Assembly: GCA_001247695.2 (NCBI GenBank)
Contig: LGRX02034712.1
Coordinates: 1 to 64,000, forward strand
Source of the DNA: Cymbomonas tetramitiformis
Lineage: Eukaryota > Chlorophyta > Pyramimonadophyceae > Pyramimonadales > Pyramimonadaceae
Length of the DNA stretch: 64,000 bases
Direction: 5' to 3'
Made by a program: the position numbers and the translations under genes. The notes below the pieces were generated by a model. It did no database searches, was not told the DNA's origin, and worked only from the letters and a program-made list of their open reading frames with translations. Numbering within the stretch: position 1 is the stretch's first letter; the number at the start of each line of letters is the position of its first letter. This document shows, piece by piece, positions 32,731 to 44,295 of this stretch.

Positions 32731-33870
32731 GGTCGTGGCCCCATCCACGCTTTATTCCACTTGCTAGTTTGGCCATGGTTGGCTAAACGGCCGCTCGGAG
32801 AGGTGGTGCGCGTTTGCGCGTTTGGGCATTGGTGGAGATTATGAGATGAGCGGCTTGCGGTGAGCGACTTTGGGCCGCAGCTATGGGGTCCCGGCTTGGA
32901 TTGGGTTTCGTCGTCGCAATGTTCATTATTCACGGTTTTCTGCTCGCTCTGATCCTGCCTGCTACCGTATTTTGGGCTGGTGACCTTGGCACCTTTGACT
33001 TCGACGACATCTTCCTTCGCCCCTCGCTAGCATGGCCCGACCGCTCTTTCCGTGTCTGTGACGTCACATTTTCTCTGCGACCCTACCCAAACGTGTTACA
33101 GCGTACCGCCTCCCCTCAGGCCTTTCTAGAGATGGGAGTAACCACGAGATCCAAGAAGTCCCTCACGAGGGACAGTGACATCGATGCCTCTTTGAGGTTG
33201 ATCGACGGGGTGCGGAACACACCGACAGCGGCTACGCCTTTTGTTCCTACCCCCAACCCTGCATCAAACGTAGACGAGGACGTGGCCGTCAGGCGTTACC
33301 TGCAGGAGCAGTCCAAGCTCGTCGACGAGATCTACAAAGCGCGACTCCATCGGGCTTGGGCCAAGAGTATCCGTGAGGATATTCTTGGTGACAAGAAGCA
33401 TCATTTTCGCGGTACGGACGACGCTGGCCTTCTGTCCGACCTGGTGGTGCAGCTGCGTACGGAGTTTCAGTCGGCCGGGCTGGAACTGTGTGCCTTTGAC
33501 CTCGACGACCCCCTGGCCCCCGTGGTCAACAAGGTGAATGGGCTTCTCTACGACGTCCTTGCCCTGGTGGTTGAGAAGCACAGCAACGCGTTCGTCTGGC
33601 TGATTGGTACCGATTCTTCGACTGACCGAGATGGACGGCGAGCCCTTGTCGACATCATCAAGGGTTGTGTTCCGGTGGCGCTACGAGAGTCGCAGCAGGA
33701 GGAGCACGCCGCGTTGCGTTATCCCGCGAACGTTGACCCGCAGCCGATCTTGGCTAAGGAACAACGTTTGGTGCGGGATAACCGAGCTTCCGACTGGACA
33801 CCGACCGAGGCCACGAGGAAATTGAGCCTCTACACCCGACTCGACCCGACCTTCTACGCTGCGGTGAAGG

Positions 33871-34047
33871 TGCTGGAATTGACACTACGACTAGTTCGTA
33901 CAGTCTAGTGTCATTCCTGTATGTCATCTTCGGTGGTCAGCCTGTGTCACTCATCTCGGGTATACATCGTTTGTATATCCGAGTTTAGTGATCCGTTGTT
34001 TCACCGTCGGCAGCGGGTCCCCACTGCCTGAGCTGCTGTTTCCAGCA
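33871..34047 (+). mobile_element. solo LTR inside the E4 gene
   Basis: 177 bp with terminal inverted TGCTGGAA...TTTCCAGCA, flanked by GAAGG (33866-33870 and 34048-34052). E5 shows the empty site. It resembles the orphan LTR at 24473-24648 and probably arose by LTR-LTR recombination. It introduces a stop after 33908 in the host frame. Confidence 0.93.
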
Positions 34048-35215
34048 GAAGGTCCGCTATCCCATGACCGCTGACTTGGCGCATGTGTCACTGGTCTCGC
34101 TCCGTTCCATGGTTGTGGAAATTTACCAGGGTTGGGCGCAGACGGGCGGGGGGAAGGTGGCTTCGGGCGCGGACGGCGTCTCCGCGCACCTTTCCAGCAG
34201 CGAGTACGACGCCCTTCTCCAGAAGATCACGGAGCTGAAGGAGCTCGTGCAGCGGCAACAAGGTGAAGCCGCTCCGGTTGTGCGGCAACAACGGGAGCGG
34301 GTGCAGCAGCGGCAGCAGCAGCAGCGGGGGCAGCAGCCGCGGGGATTCCGTGTGGGGACCCACAAAGCCCCGCCAGTGGGGTTCGACCGCGACGATCAAC
34401 GGGCGAAGCCGTTCTGCGGTAGGTGCAAGAAGGCGGGAAAAGGTGAGGCGTATCACTTTTACCGCGACTGCCCGTTGGGCGGGCGCCAACACCCGCCCAC
34501 CTCTGCCGCGGCATTTTGCGTTCCCATCGACGAGGAGGACGCAGAGGGGGTGCACGCACTCGCCATGTGTGCGTTGTTCCAGCAGGCGGCGGATGACGGG
34601 GCGGAGTCCTTCGCACGTGCGGCAGCCGCGTACGGGCCGCCCGCAGTGCTTTGTGCGGGAGCAGTGGGCGGCATCGACGTCTCCGCCTACGGCTTCACCG
34701 TGGAGCAGCAGCCGGCTTCCGAGGGAGATGACATTCTCCGCCGGCTCGACGATCTTGCCGCGGAGGTTCACTCCGCTGCCAACCCGCAGGTGCATTGCAC
34801 TCACGCATCTTTCCCGCCTTCTGCCGGCAACGGGCAGGGGGCTTCGGCTCTGGTGTGCGGACCCGCCGCAGCGGTGGCCACACCGGAGGGGCAGGTTCCG
34901 GCAGGTGGTGCGGCGGCATCGACATCCGCCGTGCCGGCCCCTGCTATGCCTGTCTCGCAGGGAGAAGATGTGAAGCCCGCGCCACTTCAGTCGGCGCGGG
35001 TGACCACCACAGCGGACACGGACGGTGAGTTCGCTGGGTTCGTTCAGACCGTGAACCACGCCGCCATCGGACCGGTTGATCTCACGGGTTACGACACGGA
35101 CGATTACGAGGACCTCGCTGACGGCAGCTTCGTCGTGAAGCCGCGGGCTTCGGCCATCTCGGCAAATCACTCGTCGACGCCCGCGGCCCGAGCGCCTCAC
35201 TCTGGTGGTGCTCTG

Positions 35216-35470
35216 TGCTGGAATCTGTATAGGCAGCCCTGACTGGGAGTCCCGGTGCAGGCCCCTATGACAGACCCCTAGGACCAACACTGGACCGCTG
35301 ACTGATCTATAGGTTCGTGCTGTGACACACGCTGTGTCACAGGTAGGCTAGTATCCGAGACCGTTGCGAGACCGTTCCGGGTATATCTAGCTTAGGGTTT
35401 ATTATCTTATGAGAGTTTATCCACACAGTTCGGGACCCTCTGATATCTAGTGAACTAGGATATTCCGGTA
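35216..35470 (+). repeat. E5 5' LTR
   Basis: 255 bp; leader GGTCGTGGCCCCATCC follows. Confidence 0.93.
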
Positions 35471-35870
35471 GGTCGTGGCCCCATCCACGCTTTATTCCAC
35501 TTGCTAGTTTGGCCATGATTGGCTAAACGGCCGCTCGGAGAGGTGGTGCGCGTTTGCGCGTTTGGGCATTAGTGGAGATTTTGAGATGAGCGGCTTGCGG
35601 TGAGCGACTTGGGCCGCAGCTATGGGGTGCCGGCTTGGATTGGGTTTCGTCGTCGCAATGTTCACTATTCGCGGTTCTCTGCTCGCTCTGATCCCGCCTG
35701 CTGCCGTGTTTTGGGCTGGTGACTTAAGCACCTTTGACTTCGACGACATCTTCCTTCGCCCCTCGCTAGCATGGCCCGACCGCTCTTTCCGTGTCTGTGG
35801 CGTCACATTTTCTCCGCGACCCTACCCAAACGTGCTGCAGCGTACCGCCTCCCCTCAGGCTTATCTAGAG

Positions 35871-38387
35871 ATGGGAATCACAACGAGATCCAAGAAGTCC
35901 CTCACGAGGGACAGCGACATCGACGCCTCTCTGAGGTTGATCGACGGGGTACGGAACACGCCGACGGCAGCTACGCCTTCAGTTCCTACCCCCAACCCTG
36001 CATCGAACGAAGACGCGGACGTGGCCGTCAGACGTTACTTGCAGGAGCAATCCAAGTTGGCGGACGAGATCTACAAAGCGCGTCTCCATCGGGCTTGGGC
36101 CAAGAGTATCCGTGAGGATATTCTTGGTGACAAGAAACATCATTTCCGCGGTACGGACGACGCTGGCCTTCTGTCCGACCTGGTGGTGCAGCTGCGTACG
36201 GAGTTTCAGTCGGCCGGGCTGGAACTGTGTGCCTTTGACCTCGACGACCCTCTGGCTCCAGTGGTCAACAAGGTGAATGGCCTCTTGTACGACGTTCTGG
36301 CTCTCGTGGTGGAGAAGCACAGCAACGCCTACGTCTGGCTCACTGGTACGGATTCTTCGACTGACCGAGATGGACGGCGTGCCCTTGTCGACATCATCAA
36401 GGGCTCTGTACCAGTGGCGCTGCGGGAATCGCAGCAGGAGGAGCATGCGGCTTTACGTTATCCCGCAAACGTTGACCCGCAGCCGATTTTGGCTAAGGAA
36501 CAGCGTTTGGTGCGGGATAACAGGACTTCAGACTGGACTCCGACCGAGGCAACACGAAAATTGTCTCTCTACACCCGCCTCGACCCCGTGTTTTACGCGG
36601 CGGTAAAGGTCCGCTATCCCATGGCTGCCGACCTGTCCCACGTGTCCCTTGCTTCTCTTCGCTCCTTGGTGGTCGAGATTTATCAGTCTTGGGCGCAGAC
36701 GGACGGGGGGAAGGCAGCTTCTGGTGCGGGCGGGGTCTCCGCACACCTCTCCAGCAGTGAGTACGATGCGCTGCTCCAGAAGATCACGGAGCTGACGGAG
36801 CTCGTACAGCGGCAGCGGGGTGAGGCCGCCCCGGTTGTGCGTCAACAACGGGAGCGGGTGCAGCAGCGGCAGCAGCAGCAGCGGGGGCAGCAGCCGCGAG
36901 GATTCCGTGTGGGGACCCACAAGGCCCCACCGGTGGGATTCGACCGTGACGATCAACGGGCGAGGCCGTTCTGCGGTAGGTGCAAGAAGGCGGGGAAAGG
37001 TGAGGCGTATCACTTCTACCGCGACTGCCCGTTGGGCGGGCGCCAACACCCGCCCACCTCTGCCGCGGCATTTTGCGTTCCCATCGACGAGGAGGACGCA
37101 GAGGGAGTGCACGCACTCGCCATGTGTGCGCTGTTCCAGCAGGCGGCGGATGACGGAGCGGAGTCCTTCGCGCGTGCGGCAGCCGCGTACGGGCCGCCCG
37201 CGGTGCTTTCTGCGGGAGCGGTGGGCGGCATTGACGTGTCCGCCTACGGCTTCACCGTGGAGCGGCAGCCGGATTCCGAGGGGGACGACATTCTCCGCAG
37301 GCTCGACGATCTTGCCGCGGAGGTTCACTCCGCGGCCAACCCGCAGGTGCATTACACTCACGCATCTTTCCCGCCTCCTGCCGGTGACGGGCAGGGGGCT
37401 TCGGCTCTGGTGTGCGTGCCCGCCGCAGCGGTGGCCACACCGGAGGAGCAGGTTCCGGCAGGTGGTGCGGCGGCATCGGCATCCGCCGTGCCGGCCCCTG
37501 CTATGCCTGTCTCGCAGGGAGAAGATGTGAAGCCCGCGCCACTTCAATCGGCGCGGGTGACCACCACAGCGGACGCGGACGGTGAGTTCGCTGGGTTCGT
37601 TCAGACCGTGAACCACGCCGCCATCGGACAGGTTGATCTCACGGGGTACGACACCGACGATTACGAGGACCTCGCTGACGGCAGCTTCGTCGTGAAGCCG
37701 CGGGCCTCGGCCATCTCGGCAAATCACTCGTCGACGCCCGCGGACCGAGCACCTCACTCTGGTGGTGCTTTGGAGGATTGGCGTGAGGGTGCTCCCCGCA
37801 GCTACGGCTGTGGAAAGCCTCCGTGGGGCTTCCCCGCCCATGCGGGCTTGTGGGGGATGCCCTTCCTTCTCTCTTTCATTCTCTTGATCTCTGTCGTGGG
37901 AGTAGGAGCAGCCACCTACACGGTGGCCAACGACGTCGACCCTGTGCAGGTATCGGGTCGGGCTGCGCTGCAGCCTGTGCTGTGCAGGAGCGAGGAGTCA
38001 CCGCTTGACGCGGTGCCATGTGCCATCCCGCCTCGTCGCCACCGGCGGGTGCAGCGGCGGCAGGGCCTCTACATGGCTCCGGTGCCGTGGAATCCCGGAC
38101 CGCCGCCCCCTGGCATCTTATTTGAGGGCGGTCCTCCGTTGTCGCCGGCATCGTCTTCGGATGACGAGGCGCCACCTTCGGGCAGCACTTGGCAGCACCC
38201 TGGTGCGGTGCAGCCTCCCGTGATCGACGGATCAACAACACCGACTCCGTCAAATTCTCTGGCGAATGATTTCTCGGTGATCGACACCTTGCACTTTGGC
38301 AGCCCTGTGTTACTCCGCCGTGCCACGGTGGACTACTACAGTGCTCGTTGTGGTGACGGTGCTCCTCTGGCCATTGACCCCGAGTAG
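35871..38387 (+). CDS. Gag-membrane polyprotein of E5, 838 aa, intact
   Basis: Start chosen at ATG 35871 (MGITTRSKKSLTR), matching homologues. An in-frame ATG at 35622 would add 83 residues with a hydrophobic, signal-like N-terminus. Residues about 45-290 are a helical capsid-like region (KHHFRGTDDAGLLSDLV, DRDGRRALVDIIKG, YTRLDPVFYAAVKV). Residues 323-341 are Q/R-rich. The zinc knuckle is C368-x2-C371-x9-H381-x4-C386. Residues 400-655 are an acidic, Ala-rich linker. A single hydrophobic helix sits at about 664-685 (FLLSFILLISVVGVGAA), followed by a basic RRHRRVQRRQG segment and a Pro-rich SSDDE tail. Likely role: assembling RNA-containing particles, perhaps tethered to membrane. No protease or polymerase motif. 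Family unnamed. Confidence 0.88.
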   Translation: MGITTRSKKSLTRDSDIDASLRLIDGVRNTPTAATPSVPTPNPASNEDADVAVRRYLQEQSKLADEIYKARLHRAWAKSIREDILGDKKHHFRGTDDAGLLSDLVVQLRTEFQSAGLELCAFDLDDPLAPVVNKVNGLLYDVLALVVEKHSNAYVWLTGTDSSTDRDGRRALVDIIKGSVPVALRESQQEEHAALRYPANVDPQPILAKEQRLVRDNRTSDWTPTEATRKLSLYTRLDPVFYAAVKVRYPMAADLSHVSLASLRSLVVEIYQSWAQTDGGKAASGAGGVSAHLSSSEYDALLQKITELTELVQRQRGEAAPVVRQQRERVQQRQQQQRGQQPRGFRVGTHKAPPVGFDRDDQRARPFCGRCKKAGKGEAYHFYRDCPLGGRQHPPTSAAAFCVPIDEEDAEGVHALAMCALFQQAADDGAESFARAAAAYGPPAVLSAGAVGGIDVSAYGFTVERQPDSEGDDILRRLDDLAAEVHSAANPQVHYTHASFPPPAGDGQGASALVCVPAAAVATPEEQVPAGGAAASASAVPAPAMPVSQGEDVKPAPLQSARVTTTADADGEFAGFVQTVNHAAIGQVDLTGYDTDDYEDLADGSFVVKPRASAISANHSSTPADRAPHSGGALEDWREGAPRSYGCGKPPWGFPAHAGLWGMPFLLSFILLISVVGVGAATYTVANDVDPVQVSGRAALQPVLCRSEESPLDAVPCAIPPRRHRRVQRRQGLYMAPVPWNPGPPPPGILFEGGPPLSPASSSDDEAPPSGSTWQHPGAVQPPVIDGSTTPTPSNSLANDFSVIDTLHFGSPVLLRRATVDYYSARCGDGAPLAIDPE

Positions 38388-38716
38388 TTATGTTTCTGGT
38401 TCTGGCAGTACACCACTTTCATGGTGGTGTGCTGAGATGTACTTTGACCTCAACACGGTCTTCAATCTGGTTTATGCTTTTGCTTTGACAACTTTGAACT
38501 CTTCAATCTGACTTGCTGACACAGTGCCTTTCAGTAGTTTGGCAGGACCTATATGCCTGTATGTTTCTGCACTTGTGCCGGCTAGAGGGTTTCAATTTGT
38601 GTATCAGAATTGCACAGTTGAATTAGCAGTTAGGTTTGTCACCCTAGCTCCTACCCTAACTTATCTTAACATTCTGACTCTCCTAGACAGTCACCACCCA
38701 CAGTGCTGGGGTGGTG

Positions 38717-38971
38717 TGCTGGAATCTGTATAGGCAGCCCTGACTGGGAGTCCCGGTGCAGGCCCCTATGACAGACCCCTAGGACCAACACTGGACCGCT
38801 GACTGATCTATAGGTTCGTGCTGTGACACACGCTGTGTCACAGGTAGGCTAGTATCCGAGACCGTTGCGAGACCGTTCCGGGTATATCTAGCTTAGGGTT
38901 TATTATCTTATGAGAGTTTATCCACACAGTTCGGGACCCTCTGATATCTAGTGAACTAGGATATTCCGGTA
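38717..38971 (+). repeat. E5 3' LTR
   Basis: 255 bp, identical by eye to the 5' copy. Confidence 0.93.
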
Positions 38972-40197
38972 CTCTGGGAGATTGGCATGACGGTACTCCC
39001 CGCAGCCACGGCTGCGGAAAGCCTCCGTGGGGCTTCCCCGCCCACGCGGGCTTGTGGGGGATGCCCTTCCTTCTTTCCTTCGTTCTCTTGATCTCTGTCA
39101 TGGGGGTAGGAGCTGCCACCTATACGGTGGCCAACGACATCGACCCTGTGCAGGTATCGGGTCGGGCTGCGCGGCAGCCTGTGCTGTGCAGGAGTGAGGA
39201 GTCACCGCTTGTCACGGTGCCATGTGCCATCCCGCCTCGTCTCCACCGGCGGGTACAGAGGCGGCAGGGCCTCTATATGGCTCCGGTGCCGTGGCATCCC
39301 GGGCCGCCGCCGCCTGGCATCTTATTTGAGGACGGTCCTCCGTTGTCGCCGGCATCGTCTTCGGATGACGAGGCGCCACCGTCGGGCAGCACTTGGCAGC
39401 ACCCTGGTGCGGTGCAGCCTCCCGTGATCGACGAATCAGCAACCCAGAATCCGTCAAATTCTTTGGCGAATGATTTTTCGGTGATCGACACCTTACACTT
39501 TGGCCGCCCTGTGTTACTCCGCCGTGCTACTGCGGGCTACTACGGTGCTCATTGTTGTGACGGTGCTCCTCTGGCCATTGACCCCGAGTAGTTGTGTTTC
39601 TGGTTCTGGCAGTACACCACTTTCATGGTGGTGTGCTGAGATGTACTTTGACCTCAACACGGTCTTCAATCTGGTTTATGCTTTTGCTTTGACAACTTTG
39701 AACTCTTCAATCTGACTTGCTGACACAGAGCTTTTCAGTAGTTTAGCAGGACTTGCATTGCCTGTATATTGCGAGGAAGACAGATACGCTGTCCGGCTAA
39801 GCTCGCTAGGAATCAAACTGATAATCATATAACTTGTGTCTGGCCGAAGCTTTATGCTCTCGGAAACCCAGACAGTGAAACGATGACTGTACTACTGTAC
39901 TGTACTACTGTACAGTATAGTGCTAGGATGTCACGGACACGAGACGGAAGCAGGGTCAGGCTAGGGGCTAGTCAGAGCCCATAATAACTAAGCCTAAACC
40001 CGAAGTCCAGCACACCACCCGTGGGTGTGACTACCTAGCAAGGCAGGTACAGGATATACAGCCACGAGATAACAAACAAACACCTACGTGCAACTCGGTG
40101 GAAACCGATCACTTCTAGCTGGGTGCCGGGGTCTTGACCCGGTCATCCCACTACTGGGCTAAAGCTAATCAAGCTGCCAGGATGATTGACGAAGAAC

Positions 40198-42376
40198 TCA
40201 GCCACTTTGAAGCTGGTCAGCAGAGCTGAGTTCAGCGGTCGGGATGCAAGTACAGAATAACCCCGAAGTGAATTGTAGGTTGCTTGCTACAAATCGAGCA
40301 CCACCAGGCCCAAGTGGGCAAGGTGGATCCACAGTAGAAAGAGAAGCAATTGAAGAACTCAATCGAGCAGGGTCCCACGGCGGTTTGAGCATTGAAGATG
40401 AACACGGAAGAACTCGATCATCTGGCGGCCAATCACGGATGTCCGTAGCACCAAGCGGTGAAACCGAAGCAAAGAGATCTCCAGTAGACCGACGGACGGT
40501 GGCTCCGGGCTCAACCAGGCCCCTGTCACCACCGCCCACGGCAACCAGAGATGCCGTAGCACTGGCCAGCAGAGAGCAACAGAGCATCGAGGACATTAAG
40601 GCACACCGGAGAAAACTCGGCGGAGCCCGTGGACGGCACATCGAAGCTGCTAGTGGCGATGCCCCCCCGTCAAAGTCATGCTCAAGAGTGCCGAAGGAGC
40701 CAAAAGTCACTTGCTGCCCGCCGTCAGAGTCATTGTCAGAGCCTTGGTCGTTGTCAGAGACTTCAGAGCCAATGTCAGAAGCCTCAATTCCCATGCCAGC
40801 AAACAGCGGAGCCGGTGCAGAGTCGCCAAGCTGGAGTGATGGGACAGAGCCAGGCAAGCCGAAAGAGCCAGGGACAGCCACTGGTGGGTCATGAGCCGTA
40901 GGCACACCACCAGCCACGAGTGCAGAGGGATCCCGAACCGCAGGCGGTGGCGGAATCGAGCCCCGTGCACCCGAGTGGAATGTGGCTAGGCCAAACTGAG
41001 CCATGTCGCCCTCGTCAGCTGCCGCATCCTGAGCGGAAGCCGCCGCATCCTGAAAGTGCCGCAGAGATGTGGGCTCAGTCGGCACAAAGGAATGCGCCGA
41101 CAGCTCGACCACCTCCGGGCGACCCTCCATCGTGCAGAGCGACTCGAAGGCATGTTCATCCCCCGCGTCATAGAAACGCTGGAAACGAACAGCCAAGCAA
41201 TCAGTCTCATAGTCTTCAACTGCACCACAATAGTGGGCAGAGTGAAGACCGCCGTTGGGGCATTCAGCATGCCAGTGCTTTAAACCGCTTTGTGCACAGT
41301 CACACCGCATTCTTGCAGTGGGGCACGAAGGCACCACTCTTCTTGTCAAATGAGACAGGAGGAGCGGTGCCAAGCGGCCGAACACCAGGACGAAGATGCT
41401 TGGCAGCAGAGCGGGGAAGGTGCTTGCCCGCAGGCGGCGGCCCTTCCCGCTTCTGCCGCTTCAGGTCACGAATGTCCTGTTGCATGCGCTCCAGCTGCTT
41501 CTGCAGACTGGACAACGCCGCAGTCAGATCAGACGCGCCATCGCCGAATGACAGAGCAGAGACAGGGGCGTCAGAGACTTTCAGGCCGTGGCGGAACTGC
41601 TCCCGCACACGAGCCTGAATAGTCAGAAGAGACACGCCCTGCCGCTGGTCAGCACGAGCCAGGGAATTAGCCAAATCACGGTACAGCCACGAATCGCCGA
41701 GAGCCTTCAGAAACTGCCGCTTCACCGCGTCCTCTGGCAAGTTGTGGGAACGCTGAACGTCCCTCAACAGGCCATTGAACTCGCGGATGCCACGGTCAGG
41801 ATCTTTGCTGCTGGGGATGCGGACCGCCAGCAGCAACTCAAAAGAGTCAAAGGGTTCCGAGCGTTCCTGGAGCATGCGCGCCACCTCAAGGGCAGCGCGC
41901 TTGCCATCCCCAGGAACGTCGGACCCAGAGGCCTCAAGCCAGTCACGAGCAGGTGAGCCAGGGCGAGCCAGAAAAGTCAGAGCCGAGAGCAGCAATTCGT
42001 TCGCCTCATGCCTAGCCTCAACTGCCATGTCAGTCAAGTCAAACAGGGGAGCGAACGCCGATGATTGAAGCACAAATTGCGTGCGCAACTCATGCATCAA
42101 TTGTGAAAAAATGTCCACCGCGTCTGCTTCGGTCCCTGCAAAGCGCTCCGATTTGTCGCCTAGAATTTTGGTGGCAACGGTCTTGGCAACTTTTCTGTCG
42201 AAATTTTCACGAGCCAGCCGCTGACATTTTTCAAGAACCTCTTTCGCAGCCGCAGTGGTCGGAGCTGGCAGCTGCGGCGTGTGCGGTGTCGCAGCGTGCT
42301 GTGCACCAACGTCATCAAAAATCGTTTCTAATCTACGGACGCGAGACCGCGTCACTCTATTCGCTGTGGTAACCAT
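40198..42376 (-). pseudogene. Gag-like gene of E6, one frameshift
   Basis: 42376 to 41300 encodes MVTTANRVTRSRVRRLETIF and a capsid-like region (DKSERFAGTEADAVD, DGKRAALEVARMLQ), a coiled-coil-like stretch (LSSLQKQLERMQQDIRDLKR) and SFDKKSGAFVPHCKNAV-stop. The rest continues in another frame at 41320-40198: zinc-knuckle remainder (KHWHAECPNGG), acidic DNDQGSDNDSDGG, membrane segment (MLCCSLLASATASLVAV) and tail. A one-base indel at about 41300-41320, inside the zinc-knuckle region, separates the halves. A sequencing error there is possible. Confidence 0.85.
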
Positions 42377-42861
42377 GATGGAGAGACAGGGGAGAAGGCT
42401 GAGCTAAACAGGGAGATGGTGTAAGAACGCTTACGGCGGCCAGATGTTCCGTAGAAGCCTCAGTTGAACGGATCGGAATTTACAGGTCGTAAGCGGAAGG
42501 TAAGAGCGGCCAAAATGCACAACGTGTGGAGCGTCCTCGCCAGGGCCAGTGGCGCACGATGCGCATCAACTCTCGTGCGACGATACTGCCGTAAAATAAA
42601 ACACAATCTGTCACAAACTGATCCCCCGCGCAGCGAAGGCGAGCACAACGCGTGCCGCCATCACTGCCATGTCAAAAGGCCATACCGTAAGAGCAATACA
42701 CCACCGCCCAAGTGGGCGCTCAACCCCTCCTACGTCCTACTTAGCCGAACATGGCAACAGCAAGGCGCTGTGCCATCATCAGAACCACCGGAAAGCCGGT
42801 GCGGGCCATAACCTGCGAGGAAGACAGATACGCTGTCCGGCTAAGCTCGCTAGGAATCAAA

Positions 42862-43939
42862 TGGCTACTGCCCCGCAGTCCTTGTGGTAGGACCAAATCG
42901 ACGATTTGGTCCTACCACGAGGACCATTGTTCCGATAATTTAATTGGCCATCTCCCGTGATTTGTGGTGTCTAACCAATGAAAGGTGGTATATGTAGGTC
43001 CTATATTAATTTATTTGAACGCTGGTTTGGCCTATATCCATCCCATATATCCATGACGAATGCATTTCAAACCTCTAAACTCAAATTTTTCAAAACGGAT
43101 TTTTTGGAACATTCAAAATGTGGCAAATTAGTGACACATCTTCAATAATTTTTTACCAATCATATATCAACACTACACCTGCGCGGATACCATCAAATTG
43201 AACCTATACATATGCCCCAATCATATTTGGGCGGCATGCCCGGTTGGAATGCATATATTGGCTCGTTGGCTCGTTGGCTTCCCCTCTAATATATTGGCTC
43301 GTTGGTTTCCCCCCTAAAACAGTGGTCACGCGAGCTGACCAGCCAGCCATCATAATTGCTTGCTAGAGGGCATATATCGCAAGGTTGGTGTGTGCGGCAC
43401 ATTAAATCTTCAATTATATATGTATTGCGAATTTCTGAAAGTCTAACATCATCCAAATATCTTAGTTTTCGACTGGCGTGTACAGTTTAGAATGGATGAA
43501 TGCCAAATTCTAAAGTCCGAAATTCACTAAATTCGGAATTTGCATTGTGTTGAACATGCGCCATGCTGAAATAGAGCGGAAATGATGATGAGGGTGCGAA
43601 GTAACCGATTCAGTTATCTTATTTGGTCATAAACTCAAGATATATAACCATGAGCATCACCGTGAGCCCCGCATGTGACTCCTAATACTCAAAATACGGT
43701 GGTCCTTGTGGTAGGACCACCATTTTCTTCAAGCTTTTGGTGAAATTACACCCCTAAAGCGTGTCGTTCAACCACACACCTAAAGTCTCATGGGGGCCGC
43801 CGTTATAAGAAATAAAATTCATTTAACTCATAAATATCATATGCAAATGTTACCTGTGCCTCAAATAGTCGATTTAGTGATCGAAACCGCAATTGCCCAT
43901 TGGTCCTTGTGGTAGGACCATGAATTTGGGTAGTAGCCA
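42862..43939. mobile_element. TIR element (TGGCTACT...AGTAGCCA), 1078 bp, in the E6 LTR
   Basis: 8-bp perfect terminal repeats are flanked by a 4-bp duplication CAAA (42858-42861 and 43940-43943); the left E6 LTR shows the empty site. Several inverted copies of GTGGTAGGACCA lie within, including a near-perfect palindrome at about 42882-42920 (ggtaggaccaaatcg / cgatttggtcctacc). No protein is encoded, so it is non-autonomous. A second copy end lies at 15426-15542. Superfamily not identified. Confidence 0.88.
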
Positions 43940-44295
43940 CAAACTGATAATCATATAACTTGTGTCTGGCCGAAGCTTTATGCTCTCGGAAACCCAGACA
44001 GTGAAACGATGACTGTACTACTGTACTGTACTACTGTACAGTACAGTGCTAGGATGTCACGGACACGAGACGGAAGCAGGGTCAGGCTAGGGGCTAGTCA
44101 GAGCCCATAATAACTAAGCCTAAACCCGAAGTCCAGCATATATTTCTGCTCTTGTGCCGGCTAGAGGGTTTCAATTTGTGTATCAGAATTGCACAGTTGA
44201 ATTAGCAGTTAGGTTTGTCACCCTAGCTCCTGCCCTAACTTATCTTAACATTCTAACTCTCCTAGACAGTCACCACCCACAGTGCTGGGGTGGTG

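Larger units (their letters stand above)
35216..38971 (+). mobile_element. E5: intact Gag-only LTR element inserted in the E4 gene
   Basis: LTRs of 255 bp (35216-35470 and 38717-38971) look identical by eye. Target duplication CTCTG lies at 35211-35215 and 38972-38976. The 3756-bp element has one long intact gene. It is the same family as E4 and younger, consistent with the nesting. It is preceded at its 3' LTR by hairpin CACCACCCACAGTGCTGGGGTGGTG. Confidence 0.95.
33132..39591 (+). pseudogene. Gag-like gene of E4, split by a solo LTR and by E5
   Basis: Segments 33132-33870, 34053-35215 and 38977-39591 join without frame disruption once the two insertions and their 5-bp duplications are subtracted. 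Their summed length is 2517 nt, exactly the length of the E5 gene. Order of parts: TTRSKKSLTR N-terminus, capsid-like region with DRDGRRALVDIIKG, Q-rich stretch, zinc knuckle FCGRCKKAGKGEAYHFYRDC, acidic YDTDDYEDLADG, membrane segment (FLLSFVLLISVMGVGAA) and Pro-rich tail. An upstream in-frame ATG at 32883 would add 83 residues with a hydrophobic start. Disrupted only by insertions. Confidence 0.9.
39770..44138 (-). mobile_element. E6: Gag-only LTR element inserted in the E4 3' region
   Basis: Left LTR 39770-40012 is 243 bp. The right (5') LTR spans 42814-44138 and contains a 1078-bp TIR element; without it and its 4-bp duplication the right LTR is also 243 bp. Target duplication TATAT lies at 39765-39769 and 44139-44143, and the E5 3' region shows the empty site. 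On the minus strand the LTR starts TGCTGGACTTCGGG. The 3' motif CACCCACGGGTGGTG and leader GGTTATGGCCCGCACC match the family rules. The two LTRs differ at about one site. Confidence 0.94.

Noticed and set aside
32883..33131. 83-residue hydrophobic N-terminal extension of the E4 Gag (same at 35622 in E5)
   Set aside because: Not annotated as the start because E1, E3 and E6 begin at the later Met. It has an ATG and could be a signal-like leader, so it is mentioned in the gene entries.
34088..35290. Long minus-strand frame opposite E4 (and 36528-37841 opposite E5)
   Set aside because: Arg/His-rich shadow of the GC-rich Gag gene; present only as the complement of real coding sequence.
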